The notes under the pieces: model-generated
Seen by the model: only the letters and a program-made list of their open reading frames with translations
The model's database searches: none
What the model was told of the DNA's origin: nothing
Position numbers and translations under genes: made by a program
Part shown: piece by piece, positions 38,808 through 48,600 of the stretch
Layout of the letters: each line of letters opens with the position of its first letter
Position numbering within the stretch: the first letter of the stretch is position 1
DNA from: an uncultured Armatimonadota bacterium
GTDB taxonomy: Bacteria > Armatimonadota > Fimbriimonadia > Fimbriimonadales > Fimbriimonadaceae
DNA length: 64,000 bases
Assembly: GCA_903833215.1 (NCBI GenBank)
Contig: CAILEM010000097.1
Span: forward strand, 1 to 64,000
Direction of reading: 5' to 3'

Positions 38808-40814
38808 TCGATGATGATTGCCGTACTCGCCCTTGCGACCCTCGCCACTTCTGCCGCGTTAGCGCAGCAAGTGTCCGTCAAATCCCTGCTACCGCAGATG
38901 ACCGATTTGACCTTCCTAACTCATCGCCCAAATCCCGTCTTTACGATGGCTCAGGCCAGCAGTTACGATCGAAGATCTAACCCTGGTCCAAACAGCGATC
39001 CGTTTGCGAACGGAGATGCGGGGCAGTTCATTCGAATTGAAGACACCGCTCATGGAAAAGAGTACGTCATGGCCGATCTCAAAGGACCTGGAGCAGTTGT
39101 CCGATTGTGGTCTGCGAACCCAAGCGGCACGCTTCGAATGTATTTTGATGGTGAGGCAGAGCCTCGCGTCAAAGTCAAATTGGCTGACCTCTTGAACGGC
39201 AAGATTCAACCCTTGGCCCCTCCGTTTGGCTATAACGCCTCCTCTGGTTGCAACTTGTATTTTCCATTTCCATATGCGAAAAGCTTGAAGATCACGGCCG
39301 ACGGATCGGAAGGCGGTAACCCGACATCGCTGTACTACCATGTTGGGTATCGAACTTACGCCGCAGGTACGACGGTCAAAACATTCACGGCGGACGATTA
39401 CACGTCCAACAAGGCGCTGATCGCGAAGGTTGGGGCGGGACTGGATCACCCAGCTTCGAAAACCGACCTCAAGGTGCTCGGAGAGGCAACACTCAAAACG
39501 GGGGAGGTCCTCACCTCCAACTACCAGCCTCAAATAAGTTCTGCTATTCGTGTCTTGCAGGTCAAGATCCCTGTCCTTTCGCCAGCCGAAGCCAAGGTTC
39601 TTCCCTGGGAGGATCCACGCCAAACTCACAACGTCCTCAGACAGCTAAGCCTCTCGATTCAGTTCGACGGCGAGGCATGCGTCGAGACCCCTTTGGGTGA
39701 TTTCTTCGGGGCCGCTCCCGGCATCAACCCGTATGAAAACGTTCCGATGACGGTGAATGCGGACGGCACATTAACCTGCCGCTTTGTGATGCCGTTTGAG
39801 AAACAGGCGACGATCTCCATTCGAAATCAGGGGGCACCCGTCGCTGTGAAGTTAAGCGCGGCCATGCGACCCTTTCCTTGGGGACCCGGCTCCTATCATT
39901 TCCATGCGCAATGGCTTGGCGAACATGGTTCGACGCGACCATTCCACGAAATGCCGTTCCTAGACGTGCAAGGCGAAGGCGTCTTTGTTGGCACGAGCCT
40001 AAACGTGACGAGCCCAGTTCCAGATTGGTGGGGTGAAGGCGACGAGAAGGCTACCGTTGACGGCGAAAGCTTCCCGAGCACGTTCGGCACCGGTACTGAA
40101 GACTATTACGGTTACGCTTGGGGCAGTTCTCAGCTGTTTGATGAGCCATACCACGCCCAAACCCGCTGCGATGGCCCAGGCAGCCGTGGCCATACAAGCT
40201 TGAATCGGTGGCAGATATTCGATCCCATCACGTACACCAAGTCGCTCAAATTCACCGTTGAGATGTGGCACTGGGCGGACTGTATCGTCACGTTCGACCA
40301 CGCCGCATACTGGTACTCCAAGCCAGGGGGAACACCTCCTGTTCATATCGACGAAGCTCTGCTACCACCTTTGAAGATCGATCCAATCAAACCGATTGAA
40401 GGCGCAATTGAGGGAGAATCGCTCGTTATCGCCCAAAAGACAGGTGGGGAAACCGAGGCTCAAGATGGTTTTTGGCAGTGCAGCGGAGGAAAGCAACTGT
40501 GGTGGCGGGACGCCGCGCCTGGGAATAAGCTTGTGATCCGGATTCCGGTTAAGGAAGCCGGCACTTATGAGGTCATCGCGAATTTCTGCAAGGCAGTCGA
40601 TTACGGCATTCACAAAATGCGTTTGAACGGCCAAGAGATTGCTCCGATTGACTTCTTCAATGATGGACTTACCTGGAAGAAAGAGACATTGGGGACGTTT
40701 GTTCTGCCCAAAGGCGATGCCCTGCTAGAAGTGGAGTGCGTGGGTGCCAACCCCAAGGCGCAGTCCAGAAATATGTTCGCGCTGGATTACCTACTGCTGA
40801 ACAAGAAGGGCTAG
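38808..40814 (+). CDS. Secreted DUF2961 domain protein
   Basis: Signal peptide MMIAVLALATLATSAALAQ; STFGTGTEDYYGYAWG; SLNRWQIFDPI; typical DUF2961. Confidence 0.83.
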   Translation, partial: SMMIAVLALATLATSAALAQQVSVKSLLPQMTDLTFLTHRPNPVFTMAQASSYDRRSNPGPNSDPFANGDAGQFIRIEDTAHGKEYVMADLKGPGAVVRLWSANPSGTLRMYFDGEAEPRVKVKLADLLNGKIQPLAPPFGYNASSGCNLYFPFPYAKSLKITADGSEGGNPTSLYYHVGYRTYAAGTTVKTFTADDYTSNKALIAKVGAGLDHPASKTDLKVLGEATLKTGEVLTSNYQPQISSAIRVLQVKIPVLSPAEAKVLPWEDPRQTHNVLRQLSLSIQFDGEACVETPLGDFFGAAPGINPYENVPMTVNADGTLTCRFVMPFEKQATISIRNQGAPVAVKLSAAMRPFPWGPGSYHFHAQWLGEHGSTRPFHEMPFLDVQGEGVFVGTSLNVTSPVPDWWGEGDEKATVDGESFPSTFGTGTEDYYGYAWGSSQLFDEPYHAQTRCDGPGSRGHTSLNRWQIFDPITYTKSLKFTVEMWHWADCIVTFDHAAYWYSKPGGTPPVHIDEALLPPLKIDPIKPIEGAIEGESLVIAQKTGGETEAQDGFWQCSGGKQLWWRDAAPGNKLVIRIPVKEAGTYEVIANFCKAVDYGIHKMRLNGQEIAPIDFFNDGLTWKKETLGTFVLPKGDALLEVECVGANPKAQSRNMFALDYLLLNKKG

Positions 40815-40820
40815 GCGCAA

Positions 40821-40858
40821 AGAGTCCGGCGAAAATCATAGATCATCGCCGGACTCTG
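40821..40858 (+). terminator. Hairpin terminator candidate
   Basis: AGAGTCCGGCGA AAATCATAGATCA TCGCCGGACTCT. Confidence 0.6.
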
Positions 40859-40945
40859 AAATACGCAAATCTTGCGGGCTACGTCACGATCGGGACATTC
40901 CCGGTAGTAACAGGTTAGCGAGGCATGCCTCGCCATTACGTTTTT

Positions 40946-41329
40946 TTACTTGCTGCCGCAACCGCAGCCGCCACCACCGCAGCCACAACCACCACCGCTT
41001 CCGCCTTCCGATTGGAATGAGGAGCCACAGCCGCAGCTTGAAACAGCGTTGGGGTTTTCAATCTTGAAACCACCACCGAGAGATTCCTCAACATAGTCGA
41101 CGGTTGCGCCGTCCATGTAGTTGAGACTCAGTGGGTCGATAACAAGCTTGATACCATCCTGCTCGAATACGCTATCAAGCTCTTCAGGTGGACTGTCGTC
41201 AAGGGCCATTCCGTAGGAGAGGCCTGAACAGCCGCCTCCAGCAACCCATACGCGAAGCGCTGCGTCTTTCGCTTCCTGTTCGATCAGACTGCGCAGCTCG
41301 GTGACAGCTCGCTCACTTAAGGTGATCAT
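40946..41329 (-). CDS. A-type Fe-S cluster carrier (IscA/ErpA family) with Gly/Cys-rich C-terminal extension
   Basis: WVAGGGCSGLSYGMAL; NPNAVSSCGCGSSF; extra tail QSEGGSGGGCGCGGGGCGCGSK. Confidence 0.92.
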   Translation of the reverse strand: MITLSERAVTELRSLIEQEAKDAALRVWVAGGGCSGLSYGMALDDSPPEELDSVFEQDGIKLVIDPLSLNYMDGATVDYVEESLGGGFKIENPNAVSSCGCGSSFQSEGGSGGGCGCGGGGCGCGSK

Positions 41330-41434
41330 GGGCTCTATTATGAATGATCCAACGAAAAACCGTTAGGAACGGTTGAAGCTGCCAATCACAACGTTATGAC
41401 CAGCAGCCTCAATCGCGCCCCGAGGGTAACGAGA

Positions 41435-42562
41435 TTAGAACTTAAGAACGTGCGACAGAGTAATCGTCGTACGGTTGTCCTTTGGCGTGTTGTTATCAGC
41501 GTTGAACACAGAAGCGTTCGATTTATCGTAACGGGCTTCCAAGCGGAACAGCGAATCCTTGGATGTATTCCAAGTCAGGGTTCCGGTTAGAGAGTTGTAA
41601 CGAGCTGAGAATCCAACGCCGCGGATTCCATCTGGATCAGAGACGGTCTCAGCGCGAATCGCACCGGAGAACTTGCTGCTGAACTGATCGGTAACGTATG
41701 CGGCAACGCCGCTCCACTTTCCACCGCCCGTGCCATCGAATCCTTTGGCATCGGCATAGTCAGCGTTAACAGCCAACTTAACCTTGCCGGAGAGCTGATA
41801 CGTTGCAATGAAGTCACCCAGATTGACGGTTCGTCCGCCGACAGATGTGAAGCCAGAGCCGTTCACAGCCGCGCTACCCTCTTGACCACCGTAGTAGTTG
41901 AAGGTGACGGCAGCCTTGCTGCTTGGAGTCAGAGCAACGGTTGCGCCATAGCTCTTTCCACCATTGGAATCCTGAACTTCATTCCAACCATTGACGAGGT
42001 AAACGCTACCGGTTACGTTCTTGGCAATCGTCGTGCTTCCTCGAAGACCGGTGTGATAAACCGGCTGGCCGAGCGTATAGAGGAACGAACGGGAGTAGTT
42101 ATCATTTGCAGAACTATCTGCTCCTTCATAACCAACCCAGCTCAGGAACTTACCTAAATCAACTGTAGCATCTGACTTAGGTACAGCGTACGTTACATAC
42201 AACTGCTGAATGAGCTTCGACGAGTTCTGACCCGCCGGCTCGTTGAGGGCGATGATGTCGGCGTTCTTCCCAAGCAAGAAATTTGCCGTGATGCCAAATG
42301 GGTTGGTCGCAGTTGCCTTTCGAATCAAGTCAAGCTCGAAAGCGGCAAACCCAAACTGGTTGGGTGAAACATCAAACTGTCGAAGATTGGAGCCAGCGCC
42401 AGTGCTTGGGTTTCCAAGATCGAACATGTAGTAGTAATCAAAGTGGCCACTTAATGTGAACCCTTGAAGAAGATCATCCGCAGCGTTTGCTGTGACCGTG
42501 CCGCCGAGAGTGGCTACGAGCATCATTGATCGCAGAAATTTAGGATGGGTTAGTTTTTTCAT
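41435..42562 (-). CDS. Outer-membrane beta-barrel porin-like protein
   Basis: Signal peptide; LQGFTLSGHFDYYYMFDLG; alternating strands; C-terminal ...TITLSHVLKF ending in Phe. Confidence 0.82.
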   Translation of the reverse strand: MKKLTHPKFLRSMMLVATLGGTVTANAADDLLQGFTLSGHFDYYYMFDLGNPSTGAGSNLRQFDVSPNQFGFAAFELDLIRKATATNPFGITANFLLGKNADIIALNEPAGQNSSKLIQQLYVTYAVPKSDATVDLGKFLSWVGYEGADSSANDNYSRSFLYTLGQPVYHTGLRGSTTIAKNVTGSVYLVNGWNEVQDSNGGKSYGATVALTPSSKAAVTFNYYGGQEGSAAVNGSGFTSVGGRTVNLGDFIATYQLSGKVKLAVNADYADAKGFDGTGGGKWSGVAAYVTDQFSSKFSGAIRAETVSDPDGIRGVGFSARYNSLTGTLTWNTSKDSLFRLEARYDKSNASVFNADNNTPKDNRTTITLSHVLKF

Positions 42563-43154
42563 ATTGCTTATGCCGGGCTGGCCGGAAAAACATGCGGATT
42601 ATAAGAAACGAACTCCATAACAACCGCCACTTATCGAATATTTCGAGTGATCTTGCGCCTTTCACGGCAACTTCCAGCGTTTCTCGACCAATTTTATAGC
42701 CTGCAATATTACTACCCTGTTAATAGTACGAGCCAATAGGATCATGTTATGACCTTAAAGTCCAGATAGCTGTTTGATGCCAACTGCGATGGATCTTTCA
42801 CGCATGTTTTCCAACGCCTCGGTTTACCGTTCACTGACCTAAAGCCAGTATCAATACCGGCGTTTTAGCATCAAGAGAAAATAAATCCTTGCAGAATCGC
42901 ATTTCCTCACATACAATGGCTCCCAACCGCAAAGGCGCGGCCTACCATCTTTGATCCGGAGGGACCTGTGGAGAGGCTTAGCCTTCTTAACAATTTGCAA
43001 TTCCAGCTTGCCAATGCAGGCGATTTTCCCCTTAAGCGTAGCTACGCATTGCGTTCAATCACGGAGGGTTGTTGTTGACCCACACGATGATTAGCCGACT
43101 TAAGGACACCTGCGCCATTAGCGCCATAACCGACATTACGGGAGGTGTCAAGGA

Positions 43155-44711
43155 ATGAAATTCTTACGTACGCTGCTTTATTACAAAGCGCAGAATGAGC
43201 GACCGACAGTCCGTCGAAAGCTCTCAAGAGCTGAAACATGGAAGCTAGGAGCGACCGTTTTTGGTGGAAAGATGATTGGAATGGCACTCTTGTTTGCCGC
43301 CATTTCTCTTTTCTCTGGAATGACATCAACGGCTCATGCGGCAGATACTTACACCGCCCATGAGACATCGATGATGAACTCCATCAATACGGCGTGGACA
43401 CTTGTCGCGGCGTTTTTGGTTTTTGGCATGCAAGCTGGCTTCGTGATGCTGGAAGCAGGATTTGCCCGTCAGCGAGAGACGGTAAACGTCCTCATGGAGT
43501 GCATCTTCGACACGTGTCTCTGCGGCATCCTCTTCTGGGCCGTGGGTTACGCGTTCATGTTCAGCCATGGCAACGCATTCATCGGTACGCATTGGTTCTT
43601 CCTGAGCGGTGCTCCGGATACCTACGAAGCCACAGGAATCCCTATTTTGGCTCACTGGATCTTCCAGTTCGCCTTTGCAGATACCTGCTCCACGATTACC
43701 TCTGGAGCCATGATTGGCCGCACCGGATTCCGGGGCGACATCCTTTACAGCATCGGTGTTACCGGCTTCATCTATCCAATCATCGGCCACTGGGCATGGG
43801 GTCCAGATGGCTTCCTCGCGCTGATGGGCAGTGCAGACCACTGGATGCCATCACTCGGCCAGGGCTTCCGCGACTTCGCCGGTTCTACCGTTGTTCATAC
43901 GATTGGAGGCGCCGTATCACTTGCTGGAGCGATTGCGCTCGGCCCGAGACTTGGTCGTGTCTTTGCTCGTGATGACAAGAAACACGGCGGCATGCCACCA
44001 CCTCACAACTTGACGGTGGCTGCAGTCGGTGGTTTCCTCCTGTGGTTCGGTTGGTACGGATTTAACCCAGGTAGCACCTTGTCTGCCATGGATGCTCAGG
44101 GCATCGGCAGAATCGCTGCCAACACGACGCTCGCAGCCTGCGCTGGCGGTATGTCAGCAATGTTCGTGGCCTTCTTCATTGGTGGAACCAAAGGCAAATT
44201 CGATCTTGGTTATTCGATCAACGGCTTCTTGGCCGGTTTGGTTGCGATCACCTGCCCATGTTATTGGGTGAGCCCGCTCGGATCCATTCTCCTCGGCTTG
44301 GTCGCAGGCATCGTCGTCTACATCGGCGTCAACTTGCTGGAGTGGTTCCGAATTGATGACCCGATCGGCGCGGTCACAGTTCACGGCTTTGCCGGAATCT
44401 GGGGAACACTGTCGCTCGGCCTGTTTGCCACTGGCCAGTACGGCGCAACCGGTCCAACGGGTGCGGATAACTCGGCAACGGCAGTCGTCAAGGGGTTGTT
44501 CTATGGCGGCGGAATGGATGTCTTGAAAGCGCAGTTCATCGGAAGTGCGATCATTACTCTTGGCTCGTTCTTCGTTGCGTTCGTCATGATGAAAGTGCTC
44601 AGAATGCTGCCCCATCCGTGGAACCTCCGCGTTGAGGCACAAGGCGAGACAGGACCTGGCGGTCTGGACGTCTTCGAGCACGGTATCGAAGCCTATCCGC
44701 CACAAATCTAG
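43155..44711 (+). CDS. amtB: Ammonium transporter
   Basis: FLVFGMQAGFVMLEAGFARQRETVNVLM; FAGSTVVHTIGGAVSLAGA; LLWFGWYGFNPGS; VTVHGFAGIWGTLSLGLFA. Confidence 0.95.
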   Translation: MKFLRTLLYYKAQNERPTVRRKLSRAETWKLGATVFGGKMIGMALLFAAISLFSGMTSTAHAADTYTAHETSMMNSINTAWTLVAAFLVFGMQAGFVMLEAGFARQRETVNVLMECIFDTCLCGILFWAVGYAFMFSHGNAFIGTHWFFLSGAPDTYEATGIPILAHWIFQFAFADTCSTITSGAMIGRTGFRGDILYSIGVTGFIYPIIGHWAWGPDGFLALMGSADHWMPSLGQGFRDFAGSTVVHTIGGAVSLAGAIALGPRLGRVFARDDKKHGGMPPPHNLTVAAVGGFLLWFGWYGFNPGSTLSAMDAQGIGRIAANTTLAACAGGMSAMFVAFFIGGTKGKFDLGYSINGFLAGLVAITCPCYWVSPLGSILLGLVAGIVVYIGVNLLEWFRIDDPIGAVTVHGFAGIWGTLSLGLFATGQYGATGPTGADNSATAVVKGLFYGGGMDVLKAQFIGSAIITLGSFFVAFVMMKVLRMLPHPWNLRVEAQGETGPGGLDVFEHGIEAYPPQI

Positions 44712-44732
44712 TGGGAGCACAGAGTTAAGAAA

Positions 44733-45074
44733 ATGTACAAAATCGAAGCCATCATAAGGCCACATCGACTGGAAGCAGTCCGCGATGCCTTACAAGAACT
44801 AGGTCTGATTGCCGTCACCGTGAGCGATTGCCGCGGTTCAGGCAGTCAGGCGGCCCCAACCCATAGCTTCCGAGGTTCGCAGTATTCTGCAGGTCTCGAA
44901 GTAAGAACCCGCCTCGAAGTCTTCGTTGTTGAAAAGGATCTTGAGGGAGCAGTCGATGCAATCCAAGCCGCTGCAACAACGGGTGAAGTCGGTGACGGCA
45001 AAATCCTCGTGTTCAAGGCCGAACAGGCTGTTCGAATTCGAACAAATGAGCGCGGCGAAGCTGCTCTGAGTTAG
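44733..45074 (+). CDS. glnK: Nitrogen regulatory protein P-II
   Basis: MYKIEAIIRPHRLEAVRDALQELGLIAVTVSDCRGSG; TGEVGDGKILVF...VRIRTNERGE. Confidence 0.95.
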   Translation: MYKIEAIIRPHRLEAVRDALQELGLIAVTVSDCRGSGSQAAPTHSFRGSQYSAGLEVRTRLEVFVVEKDLEGAVDAIQAAATTGEVGDGKILVFKAEQAVRIRTNERGEAALS

Positions 45075-45095
45075 TCAGTCTATTTGGGAAAGGAG

Positions 45096-45131
45096 AGGCC
45101 CCTACGGACCAAAGGTTCGTAGGGGTCTTTT
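45096..45131 (+). terminator. Rho-independent terminator downstream of glnK
   Basis: AGGCCCCTACGGACC AAA GGTTCGTAGGGGTCTTTT. Confidence 0.85.
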
Positions 45132-45293
45132 GGTTTGTGATCGCAATGCAGTTGGCGTGATCGCTGCGAAGAGAAGCTCCAAAGCGAGAGAAGAGGCGAT
45201 CTTGAGTCCGTTTTCTTTTGACTTTGCTGGTTATCCAACTATCTTCTGGTTCTGGACTGGCGTCAAGCGTCGTCAATCGGGACAATATAAGCG

Positions 45294-45541
45294 TGCCATA
45301 CGTTGTAACTGAGCCATGTATCGGAGTGAAGGATAAGTCATGCATGACTGTCTGCCCTGTGGACTGCATTTATGAAGGCGATGACATGGTGTACATCAAT
45401 CCTGACGAGTGCATCGACTGCGGTCTCTGCGAACCAGAGTGTCCGGTCAACGCGATCTTTGTTGACACTGACGTTCCGCCCAATTGGAAGGAATATATCC
45501 AAAAGAACACGACAGAATCCAAGCGCATCGCTGGCGAATAG
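45294..45541 (+). CDS. Ferredoxin, 2[4Fe-4S]/[3Fe-4S][4Fe-4S] type
   Basis: GTG start; VPYVVTEPCIGVKDKSCMTVCPVDCIYEGDDMVYINPDECIDCGLCEPECPVNAIF. Confidence 0.92.
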
Positions 45542-45616
45542 CCTTCTGATGTCCTTTTGGAGCTACCATCATGCTAAGCATCCGCAGCCAATGTCGGCAA
45601 CGCGGAGGAAGCAAAC

Positions 45617-46198
45617 ATGGATGACATTGCTATAGACGTGTTGGAAGAAGCCTGTCCGAAACCAGAGGCCGAGCCGCGGTCCAATTTGCAGCGTGCGCAA
45701 GACCAGTTCATTTTGGAATGGGGCCGCATGAGCAGCAGTTGGGGCATCAACCGTACGATGGCGCAGATCCATGCTCTACTGTTCGTGAGTGGAGTGCCGC
45801 TTGAGGTGAATGAGATCATGGATCGCCTCCAAATTAGCCGTGGCAACGCCAGCATGAACCTGCGCGAGCTGATGGACTGGGGAGTCGTTCGAAGATTCCG
45901 TCAACCTGGTGATCGAAAAGACACCTACCTGAGCGAAACCGACCCCTATCAGATGTTTGTCAGAATCGTCAAAGAGCGGAAGCGGCGTGAAATTGACCCT
46001 ACCAACGACGCTATACGTGAGGTTCTCGCCAAACTGCCAGAAAACGACATGGGTGAAGGCGTCCAAACGCTTCGAGGTCGGCTCCAAGCACTTCTTGAGA
46101 TTTTCGATCTCATCGATGCCGCATACAAACAGGTCTTCGGCAACGATCTCTCCCTTGACGAACTCAGCGTTCTCGTCAAGGGTGCAGTTGGCGGCTAA
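45617..46198 (+). CDS. GbsR/MarR-family transcriptional regulator
   Basis: WGINRTMAQIHALLFVSGVPLEVNEIMDRLQISRGNASMNLRELMDWGVVRR; SD GGAGGAA. Confidence 0.87.
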   Translation: MDDIAIDVLEEACPKPEAEPRSNLQRAQDQFILEWGRMSSSWGINRTMAQIHALLFVSGVPLEVNEIMDRLQISRGNASMNLRELMDWGVVRRFRQPGDRKDTYLSETDPYQMFVRIVKERKRREIDPTNDAIREVLAKLPENDMGEGVQTLRGRLQALLEIFDLIDAAYKQVFGNDLSLDELSVLVKGAVGG

Positions 46199-47296
46199 TT
46201 AACCGCCAACTGCTAGCATTCTTTGTAAGGCAAGCAGCGCAAAATGCTTGACCTTGGCTGGCACAACGATCTGGTTCTGGACGTCACCCTTCACCAAGTT
46301 CTCCAGCGTCCAACACAGGAAGCTCGGATGGATTCGGTACATCGTCGAGCAAGGACAAATCTGAGGATCCAGGCAGAAAACCGTCTTGTCGGGATGTTCT
46401 TGTGCGAGACGATTGACCAGATTAATCTCTGTCCCTACTGCCCATGCCGATCCGGCCGGTGCCGACTCGATGGCTCGAATGATGTACTCGGTGGAGCCGT
46501 TGAAATCACTTGCGCCAATAACTTCCAACGGACATTCGGGATGGACGAGCACATTCACTCCAGGATGGCTTTGCCGTGCCGCTTCGATCTGCTCAACGGT
46601 AAAGCGCTGGTGCACTGAACAATGCCCCTTCCACAAAACAAACTTGGCGGCTCTGAGTTGCTCAGGCGTGTTGCCACCCAACGGCTTGAACGGATCCCAA
46701 ACACACATCTGTGTGTCGGGGTCAAAACCTAGCTTCACGCCAGTGTTCCTACCGAGATGCTGATCGGGGAAGAACAGCACTTTCTCACCCTGTGTCAGCG
46801 CCCATTGGACAGCAGCAGGAGCATTGGTTGATGTACACACTGTTCCTCCACGCTCGCCTACAAACGCTTTGAGGTTTGCCGCTGAGTTGATGTAGGTTAC
46901 GGGCACGACACCCATCTCGGAACCGAGGGTCGCCTCAAGTTCTCGCCAGCAATTTCGAACCTGAAACAGATTCGCCATGTCAGCCATCGAGCAGCCAGCG
47001 GCTAGATTGGGAAGGATGACCTTCTGATGATCCGGGGTAAGAATGTCGGCACTCTCTGCCATGAAGTGCACGCCACAAAAGACGATAAACTCGGCATCGG
47101 GGCACTTACTGGCATCTTTGGCCAACTTGTAACTGTCGCCGCGAAAGTCGGCATGCTTGATGATCTCGTCCCGTTGGTAGTGGTGGCCAAGAATCACCAA
47201 CCTCGAACCTAAAGCTTGCTTCGCTGCTGTAATTCGAAAGTCCGCTTCTTCCTGGGATAAGTCGGCGAATTCCTTCGGTAGGGGTGCCTGATACAC
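46199..47296 (-). CDS. nadA: Quinolinate synthase
   Basis: LGHHYQRDEIIKHADFRGDSYKLAKDA; CGVHFMAESADIL; CSMADMA; VHPECP; CPCSTMYRI. Confidence 0.95.
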   Translation of the reverse strand: MYQAPLPKEFADLSQEEADFRITAAKQALGSRLVILGHHYQRDEIIKHADFRGDSYKLAKDASKCPDAEFIVFCGVHFMAESADILTPDHQKVILPNLAAGCSMADMANLFQVRNCWRELEATLGSEMGVVPVTYINSAANLKAFVGERGGTVCTSTNAPAAVQWALTQGEKVLFFPDQHLGRNTGVKLGFDPDTQMCVWDPFKPLGGNTPEQLRAAKFVLWKGHCSVHQRFTVEQIEAARQSHPGVNVLVHPECPLEVIGASDFNGSTEYIIRAIESAPAGSAWAVGTEINLVNRLAQEHPDKTVFCLDPQICPCSTMYRIHPSFLCWTLENLVKGDVQNQIVVPAKVKHFALLALQRMLAVGG

Positions 47297-47301
47297 AGCT
47301 A

Positions 47302-47307
47302 ATTATA
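47302..47307 (-). promoter_or_regulatory. -10 box TATAAT, 5 nt before nadA GTG (candidate leaderless promoter)
   Basis: Minus strand TATAATtagctGTG. Confidence 0.55.
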
Positions 47308-47308
47308 C

Positions 47309-48544
47309 GTGTATCGAACTTGCCTCATCACGACCACCATATGTGCCGGTAATCTCAACCAAATGCGTACGGCAACCGGGCTCGACTTATTGGTCAACGA
47401 TGACCTTCGAACTTTGCACGGAAAATCGGTTGGAATCGTCTGCAACCAGGCTTCAGTCACTCACGACTATCGGCATATCCTTGAGGTGGTTTTGCCCTAT
47501 CACAAGGCAGGCAAGCTCCAGCTGAAAGCGATCTTTGGTCCCCAACACGGACTGTTCGGACACACTCAAGATAACATGATCGAATGGGAAGGCGGCGGGC
47601 CGAGCGCCTGGGAAACCCCCATCTACAGCCTTTACGGTGCCAACCGGGAACCGACCCCAGAAATGCTTCAGGGAATCGAAATCCTTGTGATCGACCTTCA
47701 AGATGTCGGTGCCCGCTACTACACCTTTATCTGGACGGTTGCCTTGTGTATCCGGGCATGCGAGAAGCTCGGCATTCCGATTCTTATTCTTGATCGACCC
47801 AACCCAATTAGCGGATCGGCAGTGGAAGGCACTGTCCTTGACCCCAACTACGCGAGTTTTGTCGGACTGTATTCACTGCCAATACGTCACGGTCTCACGG
47901 TGGCGGAGATCGCCAACTATCTCCGAGCGACATTCTTCCCTACAGCCGACGTGTCGTGTCTCCTCATGGAAGGTTGGTCGCGAGATGTCTACCACGACGA
48001 AACAGATGCACCTTGGGGAATGCCGTCTCCCAACATGCCCACCGTCGATACTGCCGTTGTTTATCCAGGGGCCTGTTTTCTGGAGGCAACAAACCTAAGT
48101 GAAGGTCGAGGAACGACAAGGCCGTTCGAGATCATCGGTGCTCCCTACCTTAATGCGCGAATCTTTTGCGATGCGCTCAACTCCGCTGACCTCAAAGGAG
48201 TTCGGTTCCGCCCTCTCCAATTTGAGCCAACATTTAACAAACATGCCCTCAACCTCTGCGAGGGTGCTTTCGTCCATGTGCTCAACCGTCAAGCATTTGA
48301 ACCCGTTTTAGCTTACGTGGCGATAATGCAGGAATCGATTCGTCAAGCTGAACAGGCGTTCAGCTGGAATCCACCACCTTATGAATATGAGTGGGTAAAG
48401 CTGCCAATCGATATCCTTGCCGGAAATGAATGGCTTCGAGCATCAATTGAGAACCTCGAGCCACTACACACCATTCGGGATCGATTCAAGGCCGAATGCG
48501 AAGCTTTCGAACCGACAAGATCGGAATTCTTGAGCTACGCCTAA
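47309..48544 (+). CDS. DUF1343 family / NamZ-like exo-beta-N-acetylmuramidase
   Basis: GIVCNQASVTHDYRHILEV; FGPQHGLFGHTQDNM; DLQDVGARYYTFIWT; ILDRPNPISG; SEGRGTTRPFEIIGAP. Confidence 0.9.
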   Translation: MYRTCLITTTICAGNLNQMRTATGLDLLVNDDLRTLHGKSVGIVCNQASVTHDYRHILEVVLPYHKAGKLQLKAIFGPQHGLFGHTQDNMIEWEGGGPSAWETPIYSLYGANREPTPEMLQGIEILVIDLQDVGARYYTFIWTVALCIRACEKLGIPILILDRPNPISGSAVEGTVLDPNYASFVGLYSLPIRHGLTVAEIANYLRATFFPTADVSCLLMEGWSRDVYHDETDAPWGMPSPNMPTVDTAVVYPGACFLEATNLSEGRGTTRPFEIIGAPYLNARIFCDALNSADLKGVRFRPLQFEPTFNKHALNLCEGAFVHVLNRQAFEPVLAYVAIMQESIRQAEQAFSWNPPPYEYEWVKLPIDILAGNEWLRASIENLEPLHTIRDRFKAECEAFEPTRSEFLSYA

Positions 48545-48600
48545 TCAGCCCAACGATACAAAATGCGATTTCAATGGGCAATTCCTCGTTGCATCGTATA

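Noticed and set aside
38916-39629. 237-aa minus ORF opposite the DUF2961 gene
   Set aside because: Antisense shadow without start context or domain.
42927-42975. c-di-GMP-I riboswitch call
   Set aside because: Only a GCAAAG...GGCCTA fragment matches by eye; the tetraloop-receptor arms are not evident, so it is kept only as a leader observation.
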